From: Pseudomonadota bacterium
GTDB lineage: Bacteria > Pseudomonadota > Alphaproteobacteria > Rhizobiales > Beijerinckiaceae
Assembly: GCA_021780015.1 (NCBI GenBank)
Contig: JAJXZN010000074.1
Span: 1 to 7,180 of the forward strand
Length of the DNA: 7,180 nucleotides
Direction of reading: 5' to 3'
Both the position numbers and the translations under genes were made by a program. A model generated the notes under the pieces. That model searched no databases. It was not told the origin of the DNA and was given only the letters and a program-made list of their open reading frames with translations. Every line of letters starts with the position of its first letter. The stretch's first letter is position 1. Below are positions 1 to 6,058 of this stretch, piece after piece.

Positions 1-81
1 AGTCAAGAAAGATGGGGCAGCGGCGCGGTGTGACCAAGGCGCAAGCGAAAAGAAGATTAATTCAACCTGGGATTTTCTGTT

Positions 82-136
82 TTGACGCGTTTTCTTCACG
101 CGAACCGGTTCCCACTTCGCTCGAAAGCACTTTAGT
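82..136. repeat. Dispersed palindromic repeat of the Hyphomicrobiales type, next to the prs stop codon
   Basis: Three short symmetrical blocks lie side by side. CGCGT (86-90) and ACGCG (98-102) form a 5-bp stem with a 7-base loop. AACCGGTT (103-110) is a perfect palindrome. TTCGCTCGAA (116-125) is TTCG/CGAA around CT. The series then runs into CTTTAG, which contains the reverse-complemented stop codon of prs (132-134). From memory, nearly the same series of blocks (a gacgcgttttcttcacgcg start, an aaccgg core, ttcgctcgaaa, a ctttag-like end) recurs many times between genes in Bradyrhizobium and Beijerinckiaceae-like genomes. Only one copy is present here, so its status as a repeat cannot be shown from this sequence. 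It lacks a T-run on the prs-sense side, so it is not a classical intrinsic terminator. Confidence 0.6.
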
Positions 137-1064
137 CGAAAAGGCTGGAGACGCTTTCTTCCTTGGCGGTGCGGGCGATAGCCTCGCCGATCAAAGGCGC
201 GATCGGCAGAATCCTGATGTTCTTCGTCTGCAGAACCGCTTCGGTCGGGGCGATCGTGTCGGTGACGACGAGTTCCTTGAGCGAGGATTTGGCGATCCGC
301 GCCACGGCGCCGCCGGAGAGCACGCCATGAGTGATATAAGCATAGACATCCTTGGCGCCCTGGGCGATCAGCGCGTCGGCAGCATTACAGAGCGTGCCGC
401 CGGAATCGACGATGTCGTCGACAAGAATACACGTCTTGCCGTTCGGATCACCGATGACATTCATCACCTCGGATTCGCCCGCACGCTCGCGGCGCTTGTC
501 GACGATGGCGAGCGGCGCGTCGATGCGTTTGGCGAGCGCGCGCGCGCGCACCACGCCGCCGACATCGGGCGACACGACCATTACATTTTTCAGGTCGTTG
601 CGCTCGCGGATGTCGCGCACCATCACCGGCGCGGCAAACAGATTGTCGGTGGGAATATCGAAGAAACCTTGGATCTGCCCGGCGTGGAGATCGACCGTGA
701 GCACACGGTCGGCGCCGGCACGGCTGACGAGATTGGCGACAAGCTTGGCCGAGATCGGGGTGCGCGGCCCGGGCTTACGGTCCTGCCGGGCGTAGCCGAA
801 ATAGGGGATCACCGCGGTAATGCGCCGGGCCGAGGCGCGGCGCAGCGCGTCGGTCATGATCAGCACTTCCATCAGGTGGTCATTGGCCGGAAAGGACGTC
901 GATTGGACGATAAACGTGTCCTCACCGCGCACATTCTCCTGAATCTCGACGAAGATCTCCATGTCGGCGAAGCGCCGCACTTGGCACTTGGTCAAGGGGA
1001 CGCCGATATAAGCGGCGATGGCGGCGCTCAGCGCATGGTTCGAATTGCCGGCGAGAATTTTCAT
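132..1064 (-). CDS. prs: Ribose-phosphate pyrophosphokinase (PRPP synthase)
   Basis: This cytoplasmic enzyme transfers pyrophosphate from ATP to ribose 5-phosphate, making PRPP for purine, pyrimidine, histidine, tryptophan and NAD synthesis. The product is 310 residues, the usual length for class I enzymes. Visible motifs are the flexible ATP-binding stretch [11 protein letters not shown] (residues 87-97), the family signature [12 protein letters not shown] (125-136) with its catalytic-site histidine, the catalytic flexible-loop stretch with VDKRRE (188-193), and the PRPP-binding loop [10 protein letters not shown] (215-224). The start at 1064 gives MKILAGNSN, the normal N-terminus of the family. 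A start 13 codons upstream (1103) is open but adds residues not typical of the family. No strong Shine-Dalgarno sequence is visible before either. It lies 57 bases downstream of the DUF2147 gene on the same strand and may share its transcript. Confidence 0.97.
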   Translation of the reverse strand: MKILAGNSNHALSAAIAAYIGVPLTKCQVRRFADMEIFVEIQENVRGEDTFIVQSTSFPANDHLMEVLIMTDALRRASARRITAVIPYFGYARQDRKPGPRTPISAKLVANLVSRAGADRVLTVDLHAGQIQGFFDIPTDNLFAAPVMVRDIRERNDLKNVMVVSPDVGGVVRARALAKRIDAPLAIVDKRRERAGESEVMNVIGDPNGKTCILVDDIVDSGGTLCNAADALIAQGAKDVYAYITHGVLSGGAVARIAKSSLKELVVTDTIAPTEAVLQTKNIRILPIAPLIGEAIARTAKEESVSSLFD

Positions 1065-1077
1065 AGCGTGTGATTTT

Positions 1078-1092
1078 GGCGGATCAGCCGCC
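1078..1092 (-). other. Small GC hairpin in the prs leader
   Basis: GGCGG and CCGCC are separated by 5 bases, giving a perfect 5-bp stem that ends 13 bases before the chosen prs start codon. On the prs-sense strand it is followed by AAAATC, not by a T-run, so it is not a terminator. It lies about where a ribosome binding site would be, and no clear one is seen. A role in translation is inference only, and a 5-bp GC stem can arise by chance in DNA this GC-rich. Confidence 0.25.
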
Positions 1093-1121
1093 GTCCCGTC
1101 CATAGAATTGAACGGGGGTGC

Positions 1122-1544
1122 TTAATGCACCCGCGTCCATGTCTCGCCGCCGCAGGCGCCGCCGCCCGGCACGCAGCCCTGTACCCGCAGCGCAGCCGCG
1201 CTCTGCAGCGAGACCGAGATCGTATAGGTCTGGCCGTCCTGAGCATTGTAGCTGTAGCCCGCCCAATCGTTCGCACCGTTGGCGCGCAAACCGTAAAGCA
1301 CCTCGAGGCCGAGCACGGTCCGATTGCGCTTGCGCGGATCTGGATTGTGAATGTCTTTGCCGGCCGGGGTGATCGTCGACACCACCCGGCCGCACCAGAC
1401 ACCGCCGCAGCGATGGATGCGGATGGTCGCGGTGCCGTCAGCAACGCGCCAGTCGCCGGCCGGTGAAAGTTCGGCAAAGGCGCCAGTCGAGGCCAAGAGC
1501 AGACCGGTCAAGCAAAGCGGGCGGGCGAACTGCGAAAAATTCAT
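1122..1544 (-). CDS. Secreted DUF2147 family protein
   Basis: This is a 140-residue protein with a clear Sec signal peptide: positive start, hydrophobic core LTGLLLASTGA, and a likely cut after AFA at residue 24. The mature part, about 116 residues, carries the DUF2147 pattern as I know it: an SPAGDWRVADG start (27-37), CGGVWCGRV (46-54), NPDPRKRNR...LGL (67-80), a DGQTYTISV stretch (103-111), and a closing GCVPGGG...TWTRV (123-139). Four cysteines (46, 51, 124, 131) could form two disulfides in the periplasm. The molecular function of the family is unknown. The start is well supported, because GAGGA at 1551-1555 stands 6 bases before the ATG. It sits between a lipoprotein gene and prs on the same strand; no link to PRPP metabolism is evident. 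Confidence 0.88.
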   Translation of the reverse strand: MNFSQFARPLCLTGLLLASTGAFAELSPAGDWRVADGTATIRIHRCGGVWCGRVVSTITPAGKDIHNPDPRKRNRTVLGLEVLYGLRANGANDWAGYSYNAQDGQTYTISVSLQSAAALRVQGCVPGGGACGGETWTRVH

Positions 1545-1591
1545 GGGGCATCCTCAAGGTTGAAGCTGGTCTTGGCGGTCAGCGGGCTGCG

Positions 1592-1604
1592 CGACCGGCG
1601 GTCG
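1592..1604. other. 13-base perfect palindrome in the gap before the DUF2147 gene
   Basis: CGACCG and CGGTCG flank a single central G in the 92-base gap (1545-1636) between the lipoprotein gene and the DUF2147 gene. A hairpin needs a loop of about three bases, so as DNA it looks more like an operator half-site pair than an RNA stem. A GATAAG stretch on the minus strand, just on the lipoprotein side of it (near 1612-1617), could serve as a weak -10 element for the DUF2147 gene. Both are suggestions; chance symmetry is likely in such GC-rich DNA. Confidence 0.2.
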
Positions 1605-1636
1605 GGGGAGTGCTTATCGCATCGGGAAAGGGCTGG

Positions 1637-2398
1637 CTAGCGCTGGGCGGTCATTCCGTCGCCATTGCCGGACGGCGTTGCAGAGACGCCCGGCTGCGGG
1701 GCGGACGCAGCGGGATTCGCCGCCGGCGTTGCGGCGACGACGGTCTGACCGTCTTGCGGGGCGGCGGGCGCAACGGCCGCGACTTGCGTGCCATTGGCCG
1801 CGACTTGCGGCGATGCCACGCCCGGCGGCGCGCTCGCGGCGATCGCTTCCGGCGTGTTGGTCATCACCGCGGCGAGATCGGCGGCGCTTTTCTGCGCGAC
1901 GGCGGCGAGAACATCGTCGCTGACCAGCGACCAGGGATCGGGCGCCGTGCCGCGCACGACGACCTCATCCTCGACGCGCTGCGTGCGCCGCTTGCCGGCA
2001 TCGAAGACATCGAGAACGTAGGAGACGGCGGTCGCCGTGTCGCCCTCGGGATAAGCACTGAGATAGCCGCGCACCAGATAATTGGCGCCGCCCGCATCGG
2101 CCATCGACACATGGCCGCCTTTGGCGAACGAGGTCAGCATGGCCTGATATTTGTCGTCGAGGCTGCCTGGCGCCCCGCTAATGCTGGCCACCGCCACGGT
2201 CGCGCCGGCCGGGCTGACATCGGGGCGGCGCGCAATATTGTCGGATGGCGGCGCGGCCGCCACAGGCGCTTGCGCTGCATTGTCTTCGACACAGCCGCCG
2301 AGACCGATGCCGCAGGCCAAGACCGCACACGCCGCCCATCGGCGCGGCAAGCGGGCAGACCGCGAAACAGGCGTCTGAACGGCCAAGCTTCGATCCAT
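1637..2398 (-). CDS. Alanine/proline-rich outer-envelope lipoprotein of unknown function
   Basis: The 253-residue product begins with an arginine-rich n-region, a hydrophobic stretch (22-33) and a lipobox LGGC, so Cys36 should be lipidated and the protein anchored in the envelope facing the periplasm. Residues 66-180 look like a folded domain. Its pattern (VAVASISGAP, YLVRGYLSAY, SYVLDVFDAGKRRTQRV, PWSLVSDDVLAAVAQ) resembles, from memory, a lipoprotein domain widespread in Hyphomicrobiales in which a YRVRGYLSA-like strand is followed by WDVFDADQQRALR-like and DDAVLRRIAQ-like stretches. Residues 181-253 are low-complexity Ala/Pro/Val/Gln and probably disordered. I chose the start at 2398 because GAGG lies 4 bases upstream and it puts the signal peptide near the N-terminus; an upstream in-frame ATG at 2500 would add 34 untypical residues. 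Function unknown. Confidence 0.78.
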   Translation of the reverse strand: MDRSLAVQTPVSRSARLPRRWAACAVLACGIGLGGCVEDNAAQAPVAAAPPSDNIARRPDVSPAGATVAVASISGAPGSLDDKYQAMLTSFAKGGHVSMADAGGANYLVRGYLSAYPEGDTATAVSYVLDVFDAGKRRTQRVEDEVVVRGTAPDPWSLVSDDVLAAVAQKSAADLAAVMTNTPEAIAASAPPGVASPQVAANGTQVAAVAPAAPQDGQTVVAATPAANPAASAPQPGVSATPSGNGDGMTAQR

Positions 2399-2692
2399 GT
2401 CGCCTCGAAAATTGCGCCGCTTCTGCGCGCCTGACGCATCCGCAGACTTTGCAGGCGTCGGCCAAATCCTGGGCCGATTTGGGCCATCGCTCATCGTCAA
2501 CAGCTAACCCGATTTTAACCCAAGGTCCAGACGCCGCCGGACTCGGCCGCAACCGCCGCGGCAGACGCGGCAAAGCCGGCGCAAAATCATGATCTTGCCA
2601 AAACCACAGCGATAGCCGGCAAAATCCGGCGCGGCCGAGGCGCAGCGAAATCCGGCTTTTCCTGGCCGCGCTAGCCGCCTACATCTCCATCA
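2399..2692. promoter_or_regulatory. Divergent intergenic region between the lipoprotein gene and uvrC
   Basis: This 294-base stretch has no convincing gene and must hold promoters for both directions. It contains a tandem TAACCC pair (2505-2510 and 2516-2521, 11 bases apart), an 18-base near-palindrome (2581-2598, ATCATGAT core, one mismatched pair), a GCCGG/CCGGC stem with a CAAAAT loop (2615-2630), and two copies of AAATCCGGC (2622-2630 and 2648-2656). A TTGACG on the minus strand (2495-2500) could be a -35 element for the lipoprotein gene, but no good -10 follows. I saw no alphaproteobacterial LexA box (GTTC-N7-GTTC or its complement), so SOS control of uvrC is not supported. No clear sigma-70 promoter was found for uvrC. 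Confidence 0.45.
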
Positions 2693-4669
2693 ATGATCCC
2701 GAACCCGAACGACGCAACGCCCGCAGCCGCGGCCGAGACTGCCGCAGGCGAGGCCATCGACGAAACTGAGCCGGTCATCGACCTTGGCGACGAGCCCAGC
2801 AACGCGCTCCAGCGCGGCGCCGATGTCATCAAGGCGAATTGGAAGCATGCGCCGCTCGGACCCGGCGTCTACCGGATGCTCGGCGCCGACGGCGAGGTGC
2901 TTTACGTCGGCAAGGCCAAGAGCGTGCGCAAGCGCATCGCCAGCTACATGCGGCTTGGCGGCCACACCAACCGCATCGCACGGATGATCGCGCTGACCTG
3001 CTCAATGGTCTTCGTCTCGACCGAGACGGAGACCGAGGCGCTGCTGCTCGAGACCAATTACATCAAGCAAATGAAGCCGCGCTTCAACGTCCTGATGCGC
3101 GACGACAAATCCTTCCCTTACATTTTCATCAGCGGCGATCATCCGGCGCCGCAGATCATGAAGCATCGCGGCGCGCGCGACCGCAAGGGCGATTATTTCG
3201 GACCCTTCGCCAGCGTCTGGGCGGTCAACCGAACTTTGAACGCCCTGGAGCGCGCCTTCCTGCTGCGCTCCTGCACCGATTCCTATTTCGCCAATCGCAC
3301 GCGGCCTTGTCTGCTCTATCAGATCAAACGCTGCTCGGCGCCCTGCACCGGCGAGGTCGATCCGGCAAATTATGCCGCCCTTGTCGACGAGGCGCGAGCC
3401 TTTCTCTCCGGTCGCAGCCGCGCGGTGCGCGATCTGCTGGCCAAGGAAATGAACGAGGCGGCTGAACGGCTCGACTATGAACGCGCGGCGCGTCTGCGCG
3501 ACCGCATTGCGGCGCTGTCGAACATCCAGGGTGCGCAAGGCATCAATCCGCATTCGGTCGAAGAGGCGGATGTTTTCGCCATCGCCGAAGAGGCGGGGCA
3601 ATTCTGCGTGCAAGTCTTCTTTTTCCGCACCTATCAGAATTGGGGCAACCGCGGCTATTTCCCGCGCGCCGACAAAAGCCTGAGCCAAAGCGAAGTGCTT
3701 GGCGCCTTTCTGGCGCAATTCTACGCCGACAAGCCCGCCGCTCGGCTCGTTCTGCTTTCGCACGAGATCGAGGACCGCGAATTGCTCGAACGGGCGCTCT
3801 GCGAGCGCGCCGGTCATCGCATCGAGGTCGCGGTGCCGCAGCGCGGCGAGAAGAAGGACCTCGTCGATCACGCCACGCAGAACGCGCGCGAGGCGCTGTC
3901 GCGTAAATTAGCCGATGGCGCCAGCCAGGAGAAATTGCTCGCCGCCCTCGCCGCGGCGCTCGGCATCGAGGACAGCCTGCGGCGGATCGAGGTCTATGAC
4001 AATTCCCACATCATGGGCACGAACGCGGTCGGCGCGATGATCGTCGCCGGGCCGGAGGGATTCATGAAGGCGCATTATCGCACCTTCAACATCAAGGGTG
4101 AGGATTTAACCCCCGGCGACGATTTCGGCATGATGCGCGAAGTTTTGCGCCGTCGCTTCACCCGTCTCGCCAAAGAAGACGAAGGCGCCAATCAGGACCC
4201 CGATGCGTTTCCGCAGCGGCCCGACCTCATCCTGATCGACGGCGGCAAGGGCCAATTCGAAGCCGCCCGCGGCGTCCTCGCCGATCTTGGCATCAATGAT
4301 GTCGCTGTGGTCGCGATCGCCAAGGGGCTCGACCGCGAAGCCGGGCGCGAGACCTTTTTCGTCGAGGGCAAGGAGCCGTTCCGGCTGCCGCCGCGCGATC
4401 CCGCGCTCTATTTCGTCGAGCGGCTGCGCGACGAAGCGCACCGCTTCGCCATCGGCACGCATCGCGCCCGGCGCAAGAAGGACTTCACCCGTAATCCTTT
4501 GGACGAGGTCGCCGGTATCGGACCGGCACGTAAAAGAGCCCTGCTGCAGGCTTTCGGCACGGCCAAGGCCGTGGCGCGCGCCGGCCTCGCCGATCTCGAA
4601 AAGGTCGATGGCATCAATTCGGCGACGGCGAAGCTCGTCTATGATTTCTTCCACGGCGAGCGCACCTGA
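2693..4669 (+). CDS. uvrC: UvrABC system protein C (excinuclease nuclease subunit)
   Basis: UvrC makes both cuts around a DNA lesion after UvrA/UvrB loading, in nucleotide excision repair. All parts are present in the 658 residues. The N-terminal GIY-YIG nuclease has GVY (58-60), YVG (71-73), Arg81 and Glu120, matching the 3'-cut catalytic residues Arg39/Glu76 of the Thermotoga enzyme. Four cysteines (194, 206, 214, 218) match those reported to bind an iron-sulfur cluster. The UVR domain that contacts UvrB is at about 245-280. The RNase H-like nuclease for the 5' cut has Asp435 (YDNSH), Asp516 (LIDGGKGQ) and His583 (HRFAIGTHR). Tandem helix-hairpin-helix motifs close the protein (about 602-654). 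An in-frame stop at 2672-2674 makes 2693 the only ATG before the first domain, although no Shine-Dalgarno sequence is visible. The 57-residue acidic, Ala-rich leader is probably disordered. pgsA follows after 6 bases. Confidence 0.98.
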   Translation: MIPNPNDATPAAAAETAAGEAIDETEPVIDLGDEPSNALQRGADVIKANWKHAPLGPGVYRMLGADGEVLYVGKAKSVRKRIASYMRLGGHTNRIARMIALTCSMVFVSTETETEALLLETNYIKQMKPRFNVLMRDDKSFPYIFISGDHPAPQIMKHRGARDRKGDYFGPFASVWAVNRTLNALERAFLLRSCTDSYFANRTRPCLLYQIKRCSAPCTGEVDPANYAALVDEARAFLSGRSRAVRDLLAKEMNEAAERLDYERAARLRDRIAALSNIQGAQGINPHSVEEADVFAIAEEAGQFCVQVFFFRTYQNWGNRGYFPRADKSLSQSEVLGAFLAQFYADKPAARLVLLSHEIEDRELLERALCERAGHRIEVAVPQRGEKKDLVDHATQNAREALSRKLADGASQEKLLAALAAALGIEDSLRRIEVYDNSHIMGTNAVGAMIVAGPEGFMKAHYRTFNIKGEDLTPGDDFGMMREVLRRRFTRLAKEDEGANQDPDAFPQRPDLILIDGGKGQFEAARGVLADLGINDVAVVAIAKGLDREAGRETFFVEGKEPFRLPPRDPALYFVERLRDEAHRFAIGTHRARRKKDFTRNPLDEVAGIGPARKRALLQAFGTAKAVARAGLADLEKVDGINSATAKLVYDFFHGERT

Positions 4670-4675
4670 CAACGC

Positions 4676-5335
4676 ATGCGAGCGGCGTCTATTGACCTTT
4701 TGCGCCGCGGCATGTTCCTTCCCGACATGGTCGTTTCCACCGTCGCACGCGGGCCAAGCCGGCGCTTCAGCCTGCCCAATCTCTTGACCTATGGTCGGGT
4801 CGCCGCCGTGCCGGTCGTCGTCGGCTGCCTGTTCTGGCCGAGCGTCGCCGCGGCGCGCTGGGCGGCGCTGGCGATCTTCATTTTGGCCGGCATCAGCGAT
4901 TTCCTCGACGGTTATCTGGCCCGCGCCTTGGCGCAGCAATCCTCGCTCGGCCGCATGCTCGATCCGATCGCCGACAAATTGCTCGTCTCGGCCGTCTTGC
5001 TCATGCTCGCTGCCGACCACACGATCACCAGCGTCTCGCTCTGGGCGGCCATCGTCATCCTGTGCCGTGAAATCCTCGTCTCCGGCCTGCGCGAGTTTCT
5101 CGCCGAGCTGAAGGTCTCGGTGCCGGTGAGCCGGGTGGCCAAATGGAAGACCTTTCTACAACTCGTCGCGCTCGGCTTTCTCATCGCCGGACCGGCGGCC
5201 GAGCCGATTCTGCCGGGCACGACCCACATCGGTCTTGCGCTGCTCTGGGTCTCGGCACTGCTGACGCTTTACACCGGCTGGGACTATCTGACCGCAGGCG
5301 TCAAATATCTCGTCGACGAGGATGAAAAGCCATGA
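4676..5335 (+). CDS. pgsA: CDP-diacylglycerol-glycerol-3-phosphate 3-phosphatidyltransferase
   Basis: This integral inner-membrane enzyme joins CDP-diacylglycerol with glycerol 3-phosphate to give phosphatidylglycerophosphate, the precursor of phosphatidylglycerol and cardiolipin. The complete CDP-alcohol phosphatidyltransferase signature is present: Asp75, Asp78-Gly79, Ala82-Arg83, Gly92, Asp96 and Asp100, spaced as D-x2-DG-x2-AR-x8-G-x3-D-x3-D; the aspartates bind the metal ions. Hydrophobic segments at about 38-56, 62-80, 102-120, 122-140, 159-176 and 185-203 fit the six-helix fold. SLPNLLTYGR (32-41) is a typical start of the fold. The N-terminus is uncertain: ATG codons at 4676, 4712 and 4727 are in frame and none has a good ribosome binding site. 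4676 is kept because it lies 6 bases after the uvrC stop; 4727 would give 202 residues, closer to most relatives. It shares ATGA with moaD. Confidence 0.95.
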   Translation: MRAASIDLLRRGMFLPDMVVSTVARGPSRRFSLPNLLTYGRVAAVPVVVGCLFWPSVAAARWAALAIFILAGISDFLDGYLARALAQQSSLGRMLDPIADKLLVSAVLLMLAADHTITSVSLWAAIVILCREILVSGLREFLAELKVSVPVSRVAKWKTFLQLVALGFLIAGPAAEPILPGTTHIGLALLWVSALLTLYTGWDYLTAGVKYLVDEDEKP

Positions 5336-5583
5336 AGGCCCGCTATTTCGCTTGGGTGCGCGAGCGCATCGGCCTCGCCGAAGAAGACATCGCCCCGCCC
5401 GCCTCGGTGAAGACCATTGCCGATCTCATCGCCTGGCAGCAGCGGCGGGGCGAGAATTACGCGGCAGCCTTTGCCAATGCGGGGGCGATCCGCGCCGCGC
5501 TTGACCGCCAGCACGTCAAAGCTGGCGCGCCGATCGCTGCCGCCTCCGAAGTCGCTTTCTTCCCGCCGATGACGGGCGGCTGA
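5332..5583 (+). CDS. moaD: Molybdopterin synthase sulfur carrier subunit
   Basis: MoaD is the small ubiquitin-like subunit of molybdopterin synthase. Its C-terminal glycine is adenylated by MoeB, loaded as a thiocarboxylate, and gives sulfur to precursor Z (cPMP) inside MoaE. The 83-residue length is normal, the N-terminal strand is KARYFAWVRERIG, and the protein ends in FFPPMTGG with the essential Gly-Gly exactly at the C-terminus. Middle residues (VKTIADLIAW, then an alanine-rich helix region) fit the family. Its ATG overlaps the pgsA stop as ATGA, and moaE starts one base after its own stop, so the synthase subunits should be translated together. No MoeB gene is in the window. Confidence 0.95.
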   Translation: MKARYFAWVRERIGLAEEDIAPPASVKTIADLIAWQQRRGENYAAAFANAGAIRAALDRQHVKAGAPIAAASEVAFFPPMTGG

Positions 5584-5584
5584 G

Positions 5585-6058
5585 ATGAGACGCGTCCTGC
5601 GCGTTCAGACGAAGGCTTTCGACGCGAGCGCCGAGATCGCGGCGCTCGGCCTCGGTGCCGAAACCGGCGCGCTGGTGACTTTTACCGGCTTGTGCCGCGA
5701 CGACGGCGGCACTCTCGCCGCGCTCGAGATCGAAGGCTATCCGGAGATGGCCGAGGCCGAGATCGGCCGCGTCGCCGCCGAAGCGGAGCGCCGCTGGCCG
5801 CTCGATGCCATCCTCGTCATCCATCGCACCGGCATGATCGCAGCCGGCGAGGCGATCGTTTTGGTCGCCACCGCCAGCGCCCACCGCGGCGAGGCGTTCG
5901 ACGCCGCGGAATTTCTGATGGATTACCTCAAGACCCGCGCGCCGTTCTGGAAAAAGGCGCACCGGCGCGATGGAAGCGCCGGCGACTGGGTTGCCGCGAA
6001 GGAGGACGACGAGGCCGCTGTCGCCCGCTGGGTCAGTTCGAAACCGACGGCGCTTTGA
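5585..6058 (+). CDS. moaE: Molybdopterin synthase catalytic subunit
   Basis: MoaE forms the dimeric core of molybdopterin synthase and converts cyclic pyranopterin monophosphate to molybdopterin with sulfur from MoaD. The 157-residue product shows GALVTFTGLCRD (28-39), the LEIEGYPEMAEAEI helix (47-60), VIHRTGMIAAGEAIVLV (78-94), the ASAHRGEAF stretch (97-105) and MDYLKTRAPFWKK (112-124). Lys116 and Lys123 correspond to Lys119 and Lys126 of the E. coli enzyme, both important for catalysis. The glutamate that follows in E. coli (FWKRE) is replaced here by Ala125 (FWKKA), see findings. The ATG is one base beyond the moaD stop. The last 26 bases overlap the convergent gene on the other strand. 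Confidence 0.96.
   Translation: MRRVLRVQTKAFDASAEIAALGLGAETGALVTFTGLCRDDGGTLAALEIEGYPEMAEAEIGRVAAEAERRWPLDAILVIHRTGMIAAGEAIVLVATASAHRGEAFDAAEFLMDYLKTRAPFWKKAHRRDGSAGDWVAAKEDDEAAVARWVSSKPTAL

Noticed and set aside
12..1073. A 353-codon open frame on the plus strand opposite prs
   Set aside because: It is the exact antisense of a clear 310-residue PRPP synthase gene, has no recognisable domain and reads as arginine/glycine/aspartate-rich shadow protein typical of GC-rich DNA.
1463..2434. A 323-codon open frame on the plus strand opposite the lipoprotein gene
   Set aside because: Very rich in Arg and Gly with no domain or signal; the opposite strand has a lipobox, a plausible start and a folded-looking domain.
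2399..2692. LexA (SOS) box upstream of uvrC
   Set aside because: I looked for GTTC-N7-GTTC and its complement and saw none.
3002..3871. A 289-codon open frame on the minus strand inside uvrC
   Set aside because: Lies wholly within the unmistakable uvrC reading frame and shows only shadow composition.
4106..5020. A 304-codon open frame on the minus strand across the uvrC-pgsA junction
   Set aside because: Antisense to catalytic domains of both genes; no family features.
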